From: Deltaproteobacteria bacterium
GTDB lineage: Bacteria; Bdellovibrionota; FAC87; UBA2466
Assembly (NCBI GenBank): GCA_900299195.1
Contig: OMIX01000007.1
Span: 1-39,706 of the forward strand
DNA: 39,706 bases
Direction: 5' to 3'
In this document: piece after piece, positions 8,076 through 15,462 of the stretch
Numbering within the stretch: the stretch's first letter is position 1
Layout of the letters: each line of letters begins with the position of its first letter
The notes under the pieces: model-generated
What the model saw: the letters and a program-made list of their open reading frames with translations, nothing else
Databases searched by the model: none
Told to the model about the DNA's origin: nothing
Made by a program: the position numbers and the translations under genes

Positions 8076-9320
8076 TTAAAGTGTTTTATTGTGACTGATC
8101 ACATAGACCTCTTCAATGGAGCGGTCTGTCGCTGATTGAATCACGTATTCAACTTGATCAATCACAATCGAATCCCATTTTTTGGGGATCTTTTGCATCC
8201 GTTTTAACAAGAAGCCGGCTAGAGTTTGATAGTCGTCGTCTTCCGGTAGCGGGATCCCCAGTAATTCTTTCAAATCGAAAATTTCGATTCTGGCGTTTAC
8301 GATAAACGAGTTTTCACTGATTTGACGGTAGAATTTCGGAGGTTCATCGTATTCGTCTTCGATCTCGCCCACCACTTCTTCCATTACATCTTCCATGGTA
8401 ATGAATCCGCTGCAGCCGCCGTATTCGTCGACTACAATCGCCATGGGGCGAGAGCGTAACTCTGATAACAATTCATCCAAGGGTTTGCTTTCAGGGACAA
8501 AGAGAGCAGGCTGCATCGAAGTGTGAACAGGTTGATTTAGGTTATCTGATTTAATGCAATCAAATCCTTGAATCACTCCCACGATACAGTCAATGCGGTC
8601 GCGATAAACTGGCAAACGAGAGTGGCCAGATTCAGTGAAGAGTCTGACTGCTTCTTGTAAAGTTGCGTTTTCTTCAATGGCAACTACATCAATCAGAGGG
8701 CGAAGCATTTCTTTGACAGTAATTTTCCCGAACTCAAGAATCCGTTCAATTAATATTCGTTCCGCTGGTGTGACATCCGAACCTCGGCTAGCTGGCAATG
8801 CAGCTTTGATTTCTTCTCGAGAAAGAAAAAAGCTTTTATCGGTACTTTCCCCAACTATTTTTTTTAGAATTTTAGCGTAAATGGCTAAGGATTTGGTGAG
8901 GGGGGATAGTAGGAGACTCGCAAAATTTAATGGTCTGCTGATAATTAAAATCATTTTGTCAGCGTGACTTCTTGCGATCATTTTTGGAACGAATTCACCA
9001 AAAACTAAAATAAGAGGAGTCAAAAAAAGAAGGTTAATCCACTCTGGCTCATACTCCAAATGACGTTTGATGTATAAAGTAGCAATAGTCGTTGTACAGC
9101 TGATAGCTAAAGTGGTTCCTACGACAGTAGTAGAAAATAACTTTTCTGGTTTAGACAGCATCGTCTTAGCCAAAAGTGCTCCTGGGATATTTTCTTTAAC
9201 TTTTCTAAATAATTTAGGGCGATTGGCAGAAAGAAAGGCAATTTCACTGCTTGAAAAAAAGGCTTCAGCAAGAAGAAAAGGGGCAATCAGACAAAGTAAA
9301 ATCAGAAGAAGGGTAATCAT
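8076..9320 (-). CDS. CorC/CNNM-like transporter-associated protein: DUF21, CBS pair, CorC_HlyC
   Basis: 414 residues from ATG 9320. Residues about 1-170 are the DUF21/CNNM membrane domain with several hydrophobic helices ([29 protein letters not shown] is the first, and the SEIAF signature is typical). Residues about 200-320 form a CBS pair ([50 protein letters not shown]), and the C-terminus is a CorC_HlyC domain. Family members are often labelled hemolysins but are linked to magnesium or cobalt efflux, with CBS domains sensing adenylate or Mg-ATP. The start overlaps the stop of its upstream paralogue by four bases (ATGA), so the pair is translationally coupled and may form a heteromer. Confidence 0.9.
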   Translation of the reverse strand: MITLLLILLCLIAPFLLAEAFFSSSEIAFLSANRPKLFRKVKENIPGALLAKTMLSKPEKLFSTTVVGTTLAISCTTTIATLYIKRHLEYEPEWINLLFLTPLILVFGEFVPKMIARSHADKMILIISRPLNFASLLLSPLTKSLAIYAKILKKIVGESTDKSFFLSREEIKAALPASRGSDVTPAERILIERILEFGKITVKEMLRPLIDVVAIEENATLQEAVRLFTESGHSRLPVYRDRIDCIVGVIQGFDCIKSDNLNQPVHTSMQPALFVPESKPLDELLSELRSRPMAIVVDEYGGCSGFITMEDVMEEVVGEIEDEYDEPPKFYRQISENSFIVNARIEIFDLKELLGIPLPEDDDYQTLAGFLLKRMQKIPKKWDSIVIDQVEYVIQSATDRSIEEVYVISHNKTL

Positions 9321-10336
9321 GATGGGGTTCCTTCTACTTTGTGTTGAGTTTGAAAAAGGGCATTCAAAAGGTCTTCCAAAGTAACGACTCCCAAATACTG
9401 ACCGTATTCATTCACGACGAGTGCCATGTGAATTTTCTTTTGTTTGAACTCTCTAAATAGCCTTGAAATCTTTTTGTGAGAGGAGACGAAGTAGGGTGGG
9501 AAGGTTGCCTTTTTTAAGGCCTCGGTATCAACAGAAACTTGGGAGTCTAGAAGTAACTTAAGAAGTTCCTTGGTGTAAAGGATTCCAATCACAGATTGGT
9601 CCTTTTGGGAAATTACGGGAATCCTTGAAAAAGTATTTTTTCTGACTTGAGTTAAGGCTTCAGTGACAGTGCACCCCTCATCTAGCCTAAAGACCTTGCT
9701 CCAAGGTGTGATAACTGACTGAACGGACCGATCACTGAATTTGAAGACATTGAAGATCATTTGTTTCTCGTCTTGGTCAAGGCTGCCACTTTCCTCTCCA
9801 ACTTCGATCAGATTTAAAAGATCTTTTTCACTAAGAGCCGTCGAAGATGAGTTTTTAATATGAAACAATTTAAGAATTTCACCGCTAATCGAAACAAAAA
9901 TTTTTCGAAATGGACTGAATAAAAAATGCGCCCAACTAGCGGGGTAAACTAAAATAGAGGCAGTTAGAACGGGAAGTCTAAATCCTAAAACTTTGGGTAA
10001 AATTTCAGAAAAAACTAGTAGTAACAAAGTCGACACTAAGACAGAAATGACCGCTAACCACTTGGTGTCCAAAGTATTGAAGTGAAGCTGCAGTAATGTA
10101 GCTACAAAAGTACCAATGAGAATATTAACGCACTCATTACCAATAATTAGAGTCGACAAAAGTCCCTCAGGTTTCTGGATGAGCTCTCGAATTCTTCGGT
10201 AGAGTGAAGGCTTGGAGTTTTTGATAGATTCTAATTGAATTCGGCTGAGAGAAAATAAAGATGCTTCACCGGCTGCAAAGATGGCAGCAATGAGAAGTAA
10301 AAGCGGAATCAGAACAAAATAAATATGAATGGACAT
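9317..10336 (-). CDS. CorC/CNNM-like DUF21-CBS protein lacking the CorC_HlyC domain
   Basis: 339 residues from the only usable ATG at 10336; no clear ribosome-binding site precedes it. The first 190 residues form the DUF21 membrane domain (LLIAAIFAAGEASLFSLSRIQLES; FSEILPKVLGF), followed by a CBS pair (VIGILYTKELLKLLL; HMALVVNEYGQYLGVVTLEDLLNALF) that ends the protein. The roughly 75-residue CorC_HlyC domain of its downstream partner is missing, a natural short form or a division of labour between the two coupled paralogues. It lies 85 bases from the divergent mtnA, leaving room for its promoter. Confidence 0.87.
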   Translation of the reverse strand: MSIHIYFVLIPLLLLIAAIFAAGEASLFSLSRIQLESIKNSKPSLYRRIRELIQKPEGLLSTLIIGNECVNILIGTFVATLLQLHFNTLDTKWLAVISVLVSTLLLLVFSEILPKVLGFRLPVLTASILVYPASWAHFLFSPFRKIFVSISGEILKLFHIKNSSSTALSEKDLLNLIEVGEESGSLDQDEKQMIFNVFKFSDRSVQSVITPWSKVFRLDEGCTVTEALTQVRKNTFSRIPVISQKDQSVIGILYTKELLKLLLDSQVSVDTEALKKATFPPYFVSSHKKISRLFREFKQKKIHMALVVNEYGQYLGVVTLEDLLNALFQTQHKVEGTPS

Positions 10337-10421
10337 GTGCGGTTGCGTTAAGTGTAAGTCAATATTCTAGTAGTGATTAAGGTTTCTTGTCAAAAAACAG
10401 GAACTTAAGTAGTTTGGATGA

Positions 10422-11504
10422 ATGTCACATGACCCCGCCTTAAATAATTCTCCGGCCGTTGCGGCTCAGGCCGTAAGTTGGAAAGAAGGGAAAGTAGTGC
10501 TTTTAGATCAAACGGCACTGCCCAAACACGAGAATTATTTAATCTGTAGCACTACCGAGGAATTGATTGAGGCTATCAGGAAACTTGCCGTGCGTGGAGC
10601 TCCTGCCATTGGAATTGCTGGGGCTTATGGGGTTGTTTTAGCAGCTCAAGAAGTAAAAAAACTACCACGGGAAAAGCAATCGGGCGCATTCGATAAAAAG
10701 TTAAAAGATTTGGAGTTGGCTCGTCCCACAGCCGTCAATTTGACTTGGGCCATTGGTAAGTTGAAAAAACTGATGGATTTAGAAAAAACGCCCCTGACGG
10801 ATGAGAGAGTTCACCAATTGCTGTGTGAAGCTAGAAATATTCATGAAGAGGATATCCGGTCTAATCATCAGATTGCTGAGTTCGGTGCCCAACTCTTAGA
10901 GAAGGGTCCCATTTTGACGGTTTGCAACACCGGAGATTTAGCGACCGGTGGAGTGGGTACCGCTTTTGGAATTTTTGCTAAAGCTTATCGGCAAAATAAA
11001 ATTCCCCGAGTGTACGTCTGTGAGACTCGTCCCATACTTCAAGGAATTCGTCTTACGGCTTGGGAACTGAATCGCCAAAAAATTCCTTTTACAGTAATCT
11101 GTGACAATATGGCGGCTTCTTTGATGCAAAACGAGAAAATATCAGCCGTGATTACCGGGGCCGACCGTATTGCAGCCAACGGAGATGTGGCTAATAAAAT
11201 TGGAACCTACTCGCTAAGTCTATTGGCCAAAGCCCACTCGGTTCCCTTTTATGTCGCAGCTCCGCAGTCTACTTTTGATCTTTCTTTAGAGTCTGGAAAG
11301 TCGATTCCGATTGAGCAACGAAATCATGAAGAAGTCTTATCAGTTTTAGGTAATAATCGACCTGATTATGCTATTCCGGTTTGGAATCCAGCCTTTGATA
11401 TCACTCCCCATTCTTTAATTTCAGCTATCATTTGTGAAAGAGGGGTGATTAATTACCCCAATCAAGAGAAAATTAAATCGGTATTAACCGGAATCAACCT
11501 ATGA
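10422..11504 (+). CDS. mtnA: Methylthioribose-1-phosphate isomerase (MtnA / eIF2B-like)
   Basis: 360 residues from ATG 10422. The family converts 5-methylthioribose-1-phosphate to the ribulose form in methionine salvage. All signature parts are present: LAVRGAPAIGIAGAYG near 52-67, the catalytic cysteine C168 in TVCNTGDLATGG, and the catalytic aspartate D248 in ITGADRIAANGDVANKIGTY. Length matches the usual 340-370. No other salvage gene (mtnK, mtnB, mtnC, mtnD) lies in the window, so it may serve a 5'-deoxyadenosine or MTA by-product shunt instead. Its last four bases overlap the start of the sigma-like gene (ATGA), placing it at the head of an operon with a sigma/anti-sigma pair and nadE. 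Confidence 0.94.
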   Translation: MSHDPALNNSPAVAAQAVSWKEGKVVLLDQTALPKHENYLICSTTEELIEAIRKLAVRGAPAIGIAGAYGVVLAAQEVKKLPREKQSGAFDKKLKDLELARPTAVNLTWAIGKLKKLMDLEKTPLTDERVHQLLCEARNIHEEDIRSNHQIAEFGAQLLEKGPILTVCNTGDLATGGVGTAFGIFAKAYRQNKIPRVYVCETRPILQGIRLTAWELNRQKIPFTVICDNMAASLMQNEKISAVITGADRIAANGDVANKIGTYSLSLLAKAHSVPFYVAAPQSTFDLSLESGKSIPIEQRNHEEVLSVLGNNRPDYAIPVWNPAFDITPHSLISAIICERGVINYPNQEKIKSVLTGINL

Positions 11505-12073
11505 GTGAAATTCAAATTCATACCGAATCCCCCATAAGTTTACGAGAGTTCGTGAAGGAAAATGAGTCCAAGGTGTGTCAATTTCTCTATTGCATGTTGT
11601 ATGGATTTTCAGGTCTTGAGGAAGTCACTTTGAAAGTTTTTAGAACTTTTGGAGATCACTTCCAAAAACAGATGCTCAAAAAAAATACGGAATGGGAGAA
11701 AGTAGCCTTAAGAATAGAGCTCTATGCTATAGCTTGGAGGGCCATTCTTGCAGCGCAAAATCAGGTGGAGTACGACTGGTCTTACGGTAGAGATACCCGC
11801 CCCTTGAAGCAACTCGATACTAATTTACTCATTTTAGATAAAAACTATGGGTCTAAAAAAATGGATTCTGAATTATTTATTGCTCGTTTAGCCCGAGTTG
11901 ATATTGATTTCAGAGCCCCACTAGTTTTAAGAGACATTTTGTGTTTTGATGATGAAGAAATTTTAAGAATTCTCGGTATTCGATGGGGAGTTTATCGTCA
12001 TCGACTTCATCGAGGAAGACTATCGTTTCGGGAAAGTTTGAGAGGAAAAGAGGGAAGGGATTTGAACTTTTAA
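11501..12073 (+). CDS. Divergent ECF-type sigma factor
   Basis: 190 residues. The C-terminal segment, about 130-178, reads as sigma region 4: RAPLVLRDILCFDDEEILRI, then a turn (LGIRWGVYRHRLHRGR) matching the ECF pattern in which short-helix, turn and recognition-helix end in VxxRLxRGR. The N-terminal segment (FSGLEEVTLKVFRTFGDHF) occupies the place of region 2 but has lost the usual DxxAEDLxQDxF wording, so -10 recognition may be altered. It is followed after 27 bases by a zinc-finger anti-sigma protein, the standard arrangement for an ECF pair, which supports the call. Translation is coupled to mtnA by an ATGA overlap. Expected to direct RNA polymerase to a small regulon, targets unknown. 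Confidence 0.72.
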   Translation: MSEIQIHTESPISLREFVKENESKVCQFLYCMLYGFSGLEEVTLKVFRTFGDHFQKQMLKKNTEWEKVALRIELYAIAWRAILAAQNQVEYDWSYGRDTRPLKQLDTNLLILDKNYGSKKMDSELFIARLARVDIDFRAPLVLRDILCFDDEEILRILGIRWGVYRHRLHRGRLSFRESLRGKEGRDLNF

Positions 12074-12100
12074 TTTGAGATTTAATTCATAAAGAGCGTT

Positions 12101-12661
12101 ATGGTTACGACATGTTTTTTTTGTCAAAATTTACTTTCTGATTTTATTGAGGGGATTCTGCCTGCGGTCCGACACGAAGAAATCAAAAAGCACATCTCGG
12201 ATTGTCAGAAATGTGCTCAAATCCATCAGGAACTTTTAACTTCAATTTCCCTTCTCCAGAAACTGACGGTCCCAGACAGGGCTTCCGAATTTTCTGTGCG
12301 TATTGTAGAAGCAGCCGAATCTGGTAGAAGTGTGGCTCTTCGACCGGCGAAAATTTCTAAGGCCTTTTTAAGTTACTTAGTTCCAACCTTATCGATTGTA
12401 CTCTTGGTTTTTGTTTCTACTAAAATTTTCCCTTGGTTTGATTGGCTTAAAGCCCGATCAGAAGAAAAACAATTTGTCAGATATTTTCCGATGTCTAACG
12501 GAGCTGTTGAAATTTTAGAGGAACAAGCGGCCTGGATTCACGCTCGGGAGCCCAGAATGGGGAGTGTTTGGGAAGAAGGGGGATTGTCTCCCGAAGAGTT
12601 TGAGAAGTCGTTTCAGAAAAAAGGTGTCCCTAGCGACATCATTGAAGAAGTCAGGGAGTAA
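12101..12661 (+). CDS. Membrane anti-sigma factor with zinc finger (zf-HC2)
   Basis: 186 residues from ATG 12101. Residues 1-45 carry the anti-sigma zinc-finger pattern: CFFCQNLLSDFIEGILP then HISDCQKC, the HxxxCxxC motif of ZAS/zf-HC2 domains, which clamp an ECF sigma factor. One transmembrane helix follows at about 89-108 (FLSYLVPTLSIVLLVFVSTKI), leaving an approximately 75-residue periplasmic domain that presumably receives the signal. The position right after the sigma-like gene fits the ECF/anti-sigma rule. The periplasmic part (VEILEEQAAWIHAREP; SPEEFEKSFQKKG) has no sensor fold I recognise. The gene ends two bases before nadE. Confidence 0.85.
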   Translation: MVTTCFFCQNLLSDFIEGILPAVRHEEIKKHISDCQKCAQIHQELLTSISLLQKLTVPDRASEFSVRIVEAAESGRSVALRPAKISKAFLSYLVPTLSIVLLVFVSTKIFPWFDWLKARSEEKQFVRYFPMSNGAVEILEEQAAWIHAREPRMGSVWEEGGLSPEEFEKSFQKKGVPSDIIEEVRE

Positions 12662-12663
12662 GC

Positions 12664-14298
12664 TTGAAAATTGCAGCGGCTCAAATCAATCCCAGAGTGG
12701 GTGATATTAAATTCAATTTAGCTCTCATTTTAAAGCAAATTGATTTGGCCAAATCGAAAGGTGTTCAACTGATTGTTTTCCCCGAGTTGGCTATATTGGG
12801 GTATCCACCCCGTGATTTACTTAGCTATTCCCACTTGATTGATGAAAATCTTGAAGCTCTTCAAAAAATCAAGCAGCACAGCCAGGGAATTTCAGTGGTG
12901 GTAGGTTATGTTGAGCGAAATCCCTCACCCTTAGGAAAACCGTATTTTAATTCTGCTGCTGTTCTTCAAAATGGGAATTTAATCAAAAACTACCGAAAAA
13001 AACTTCTACCCTCCTATGATGTTTTTGAAGAAGAGAGATATTTTCAACCCGGCGAGCATGGGGTTGTTTTTGAAATTCAAAACAAAAAAATTGGCCTCAC
13101 TATTTGCGAAGATGTTTGGAATGAGCCTGGTTTTATTGAAAGGGAATACGATTTAAAACCTTTAGAAGATTTCAAAGATGTTGATTTGGACCTTTTAGTG
13201 AATTTGTCAGCCTCTCCTTTTCAACTGGGAAAAAAAGAAATTCGAGATCAGTTGTTTCAGTTGGTGTCTAAAAAAATAGGGTGCCCTGTGGTTTTTTGTA
13301 ACCAAGTGGGCGCCAATGATGAGCTTATTTTCGATGGGGGCAGTTTTGTGGTGGCACCCCATGGGAAGTGTGTTGTAGCCCAAGATTTTCAGTCTGAACT
13401 TTTAATCTGGGATGAAGGGACCCAACAACCCTCAGTTTTGTTGCCGTTGAGAACTGAGAGCCAAACTCTGATTGAGGCCCTTAGTTTAGGAATTCGTGAT
13501 TATGTAGAAAAATCTGGGGCTAGGACGGTTTGTTTGGGACTGAGCGGGGGAATTGATAGTAGTGTGGTGGCTGCGCTTGCCGTTAAGGCCCTGGGACCCA
13601 ATCGGGTTTATGGGTTCACCTTACCTTCTCGATTTAATGCCTCACAAAGTTTGGAAGATGCTGAAAAATTAGCAGCTAATTTGGGGATAAGTTGTAGAAA
13701 CTTGGCGATCGAACCTATTTTTCAAGTGTTTGAACGGGTGGTGACTCAGGCTATAGGAAACAATCCCAAAACGCTAACCCTAGAGAACATTCAACCCAGG
13801 ATTCGAATGACGTTGCTGATGGCACTGGCCAATGAAGCGGGTCACTTACTATTAAATACGAGTAATAAAAGCGAAATTTTCGCTGGGTACGCCACTCTTT
13901 ATGGGGATACAGCGGGTGCCATTTCTGTGTTGGGAGACCTTACGAAGCACCAGGTTTACTTATTAGCTCAAGAGTTTAACTGTCCTAAGGAAGTGATTCC
14001 CCAAAGGGTGATTTCCCGAGCTCCGTCTGCTGAGTTAAGAGAAAACCAAACGGACCAGGATAGTCTTCCACCTTACGATATTTTGGATAGTTTGGTGAAA
14101 AATCACATGGAGAAGACACAGTCCCTTCAGAGATTATCCAGTCCTCAAATTTCGCAGGAAACTATTGAAAAAATTTCAAAACTTAACGCTTTTAGTGAAT
14201 ACAAACGACGTCAATTACCCCCAGCGTTAAGGGTGACTTCTAAAGCGTTTGGCATGGGCCGTCGGATGCCCGTGGTAGGTCGAAAATCGTCAGAATAA
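12664..14298 (+). CDS. nadE: Glutamine-dependent NAD+ synthetase
   Basis: 544 residues starting at TTG 12664 with GGGAG a few bases upstream; no ATG is available near the conserved N-terminus. Residues 1-260 are a nitrilase-type glutaminase with the Glu-Lys-Cys triad E41 (FPELAILGYPPRDLL), K112 (YRKKLLPSYDVFEE) and C148 (TICEDVWN). Residues about 275-544 are the synthetase with the ATP-pyrophosphatase loop SGGIDSS at 294-300 and the NaAD-site segment YGDTAGAISVLGDLTKHQVY. It makes NAD from deamido-NAD, glutamine and ATP, and its length fits bacterial two-domain NadE. It is the last gene of the mtnA-sigma-anti-sigma transcript; a separate strong promoter starts just after it. Confidence 0.96.
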   Translation: MKIAAAQINPRVGDIKFNLALILKQIDLAKSKGVQLIVFPELAILGYPPRDLLSYSHLIDENLEALQKIKQHSQGISVVVGYVERNPSPLGKPYFNSAAVLQNGNLIKNYRKKLLPSYDVFEEERYFQPGEHGVVFEIQNKKIGLTICEDVWNEPGFIEREYDLKPLEDFKDVDLDLLVNLSASPFQLGKKEIRDQLFQLVSKKIGCPVVFCNQVGANDELIFDGGSFVVAPHGKCVVAQDFQSELLIWDEGTQQPSVLLPLRTESQTLIEALSLGIRDYVEKSGARTVCLGLSGGIDSSVVAALAVKALGPNRVYGFTLPSRFNASQSLEDAEKLAANLGISCRNLAIEPIFQVFERVVTQAIGNNPKTLTLENIQPRIRMTLLMALANEAGHLLLNTSNKSEIFAGYATLYGDTAGAISVLGDLTKHQVYLLAQEFNCPKEVIPQRVISRAPSAELRENQTDQDSLPPYDILDSLVKNHMEKTQSLQRLSSPQISQETIEKISKLNAFSEYKRRQLPPALRVTSKAFGMGRRMPVVGRKSSE

Positions 14299-14313
14299 CC
14301 TTGCTCAAAAGGC

Positions 14314-14342
14314 TTGCAAGTCTTCGAACTCGGTCCTATAGT
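14314..14342 (+). promoter_or_regulatory. Strong sigma70-type promoter of the cupredoxin/heme A operon
   Basis: TTGCAA (14314-14319) and TATAGT (14337-14342) are separated by exactly 17 bases, each with only modest deviation from consensus. Transcription would start near 14349, giving a leader of about 33 bases with GAAAGGAC before the ATG at 14382. Confidence 0.75.
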
Positions 14343-14381
14343 CCTCGGGCACATTTTTTTCTTGAGAAAGGACTTAAATAT

Positions 14382-15062
14382 ATGAAACGCATGTTAGCAT
14401 CTTTAGTTGCTGTTACTTTCACTAGCGCAGTCAGTATGGCTGCCGTAACTGGCTCTGTTGGTTTCTCCGGAACTGCAAAAACAGAAGTCATTAAAATGTC
14501 GGCTGATCCCGCTTGTGCCAAAGCTAACGCTAAACCCGTTATGAAAGAGGACGTTGTTGTTAATGCAAACAAAACTCTCGCTAATGTTTTTGTTTATGTA
14601 AAAGAAGGCGTGAAAAAAGAGTCAGTGCCAGCTGCTCCAACCACTCCAGTCAAGTTGGATCAAGCAGGTTGCAGATATAACCCTCACGTTGTTGCTCTCA
14701 GAGTGGGACAGCCTCTTCAGCTTATCAACAGCGATGCGATTATGCACAATGTTCACAGCATGTCCAAGCAGAGCAATTCCTTCAACATGGGAATGGCAAC
14801 TAAAGGTCAATCCATTGAGAAAAAACTCACTAAGCCTGAAGTCATGATGAAAGTGAAATGTGATGTTCACGGATGGATGACCACTTACGTTTCTGTGATG
14901 GAGCATCCTTACTTCTCAATCACTAACGATCAAGGTTCTTTCACTATCGATGGTCTTCCAGATGGTGAATATACTTTTGAAGCTGTTCACGAAAAACTGG
15001 GTGCAAAAACCGCTAAGGGCAAAGTTGCCGGTGGTGTTGCTAAAGTTGATTTCGCGTTCTAA
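14382..15062 (+). CDS. Exported cupredoxin-like protein with carboxypeptidase-regulatory-like domain
   Basis: 226 residues from ATG 14382 (GAAAGGAC upstream); an upstream TTG at 14301 would add 27 residues before the signal peptide and overlap the promoter. MKRMLASLVAVTFTSAVSMAA is a classic signal peptide, so the product is periplasmic or surface-exposed. The middle is cupredoxin-like: LRVGQPLQLINSDAIMHNVHS supplies a His, and VKCDVHGWM reproduces the CxxHxxM ligand loop of type 1 copper sites such as amicyanin. The C-terminal 50 residues (FSITNDQGSFTIDGLPDGEYTFEAVHEKLG) form a carboxypeptidase-regulatory-like beta-sandwich. Codons are of the highly expressed type (many GCT, GTT, AAA, AAC), unlike the downstream genes. 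Likely an abundant copper or electron carrier linked to the oxidase-assembly genes that follow. Confidence 0.82.
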   Translation: MKRMLASLVAVTFTSAVSMAAVTGSVGFSGTAKTEVIKMSADPACAKANAKPVMKEDVVVNANKTLANVFVYVKEGVKKESVPAAPTTPVKLDQAGCRYNPHVVALRVGQPLQLINSDAIMHNVHSMSKQSNSFNMGMATKGQSIEKKLTKPEVMMKVKCDVHGWMTTYVSVMEHPYFSITNDQGSFTIDGLPDGEYTFEAVHEKLGAKTAKGKVAGGVAKVDFAF

Positions 15063-15079
15063 TTTAAAGAGTTGTTGAA

Positions 15080-15460
15080 ATGTTAAGTCCACTCTCTGAT
15101 AGCGGGTTTTTAGGTCAGAGGGTGGACTTTGTTTTTTATACCGTTTTATTACTTTCTATTTTTGCCTTTCTCGCTGGGGAATCTTTTTTTCTGTTGAAAA
15201 AAGTTCAAGGGAAAGGCTCCCAAGGCATTGAGAAGAAACACTTTGAGTTAGCTTGGTCTTTGATTCCTCTTTTAGTTTTGCTTCTTCTCACTTTTGTTCA
15301 GACTCAATTTTTTTCTCCGATTCAACTCAAATCGTTTGATAGTGAAAAATCTGCGATTATAAATGCGCCTAGAAATCTCCCCACTGAAACTAAAACTATC
15401 AAAGAAGAAATTCCGAAAAGTTTAGAAAATAAAAAGTTAAATTCAGCAGTAAGGATGTAG
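15080..15460 (+). CDS. COX2 membrane-anchor-like protein without CuA domain
   Basis: 126 residues from ATG 15080 (AAAGAG upstream); an alternative GTG at 15122 would start inside a hairpin. Two transmembrane helices at about 17-40 and 55-78 are joined by a charged loop, and the second begins with FELAWSLIPLLVLLLLTF, matching the ExxWTxIP motif that opens helix 2 of cytochrome oxidase subunit II. After helix 2 come only about 45 polar residues (PTETKTIKEEIPKSLENKK); the CuA domain with its CxxxC is absent. Either a relic, an assembly factor, or the membrane half of a divided electron-entry subunit. It sits between the cupredoxin gene and ctaA, three bases from the latter's start. Confidence 0.7.
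   Translation: MLSPLSDSGFLGQRVDFVFYTVLLLSIFAFLAGESFFLLKKVQGKGSQGIEKKHFELAWSLIPLLVLLLLTFVQTQFFSPIQLKSFDSEKSAIINAPRNLPTETKTIKEEIPKSLENKKLNSAVRM
15085..15137 (+). terminator. Terminator-like hairpin overlapping the 5' end of the COX2-anchor gene
   Basis: The arms at 15085-15099 and 15115-15129 are complementary over 15 pairs with one G:U wobble, around a 15-base loop, and are followed by a T-rich run (TTTGTTTTTT, 15128-15137). This is a full intrinsic terminator by structure, yet it lies within codons 2-19 of the next gene. It probably ends most transcripts of the strongly expressed cupredoxin gene and lets a fraction continue, or is melted by ribosomes initiating at 15080. Confidence 0.8.
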
Positions 15461-15462
15461 CT

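Noticed and set aside
14301-14381. Upstream TTG start for the cupredoxin-like gene
   Set aside because: The added residues precede a complete signal peptide and overlap the promoter at 14314-14342.
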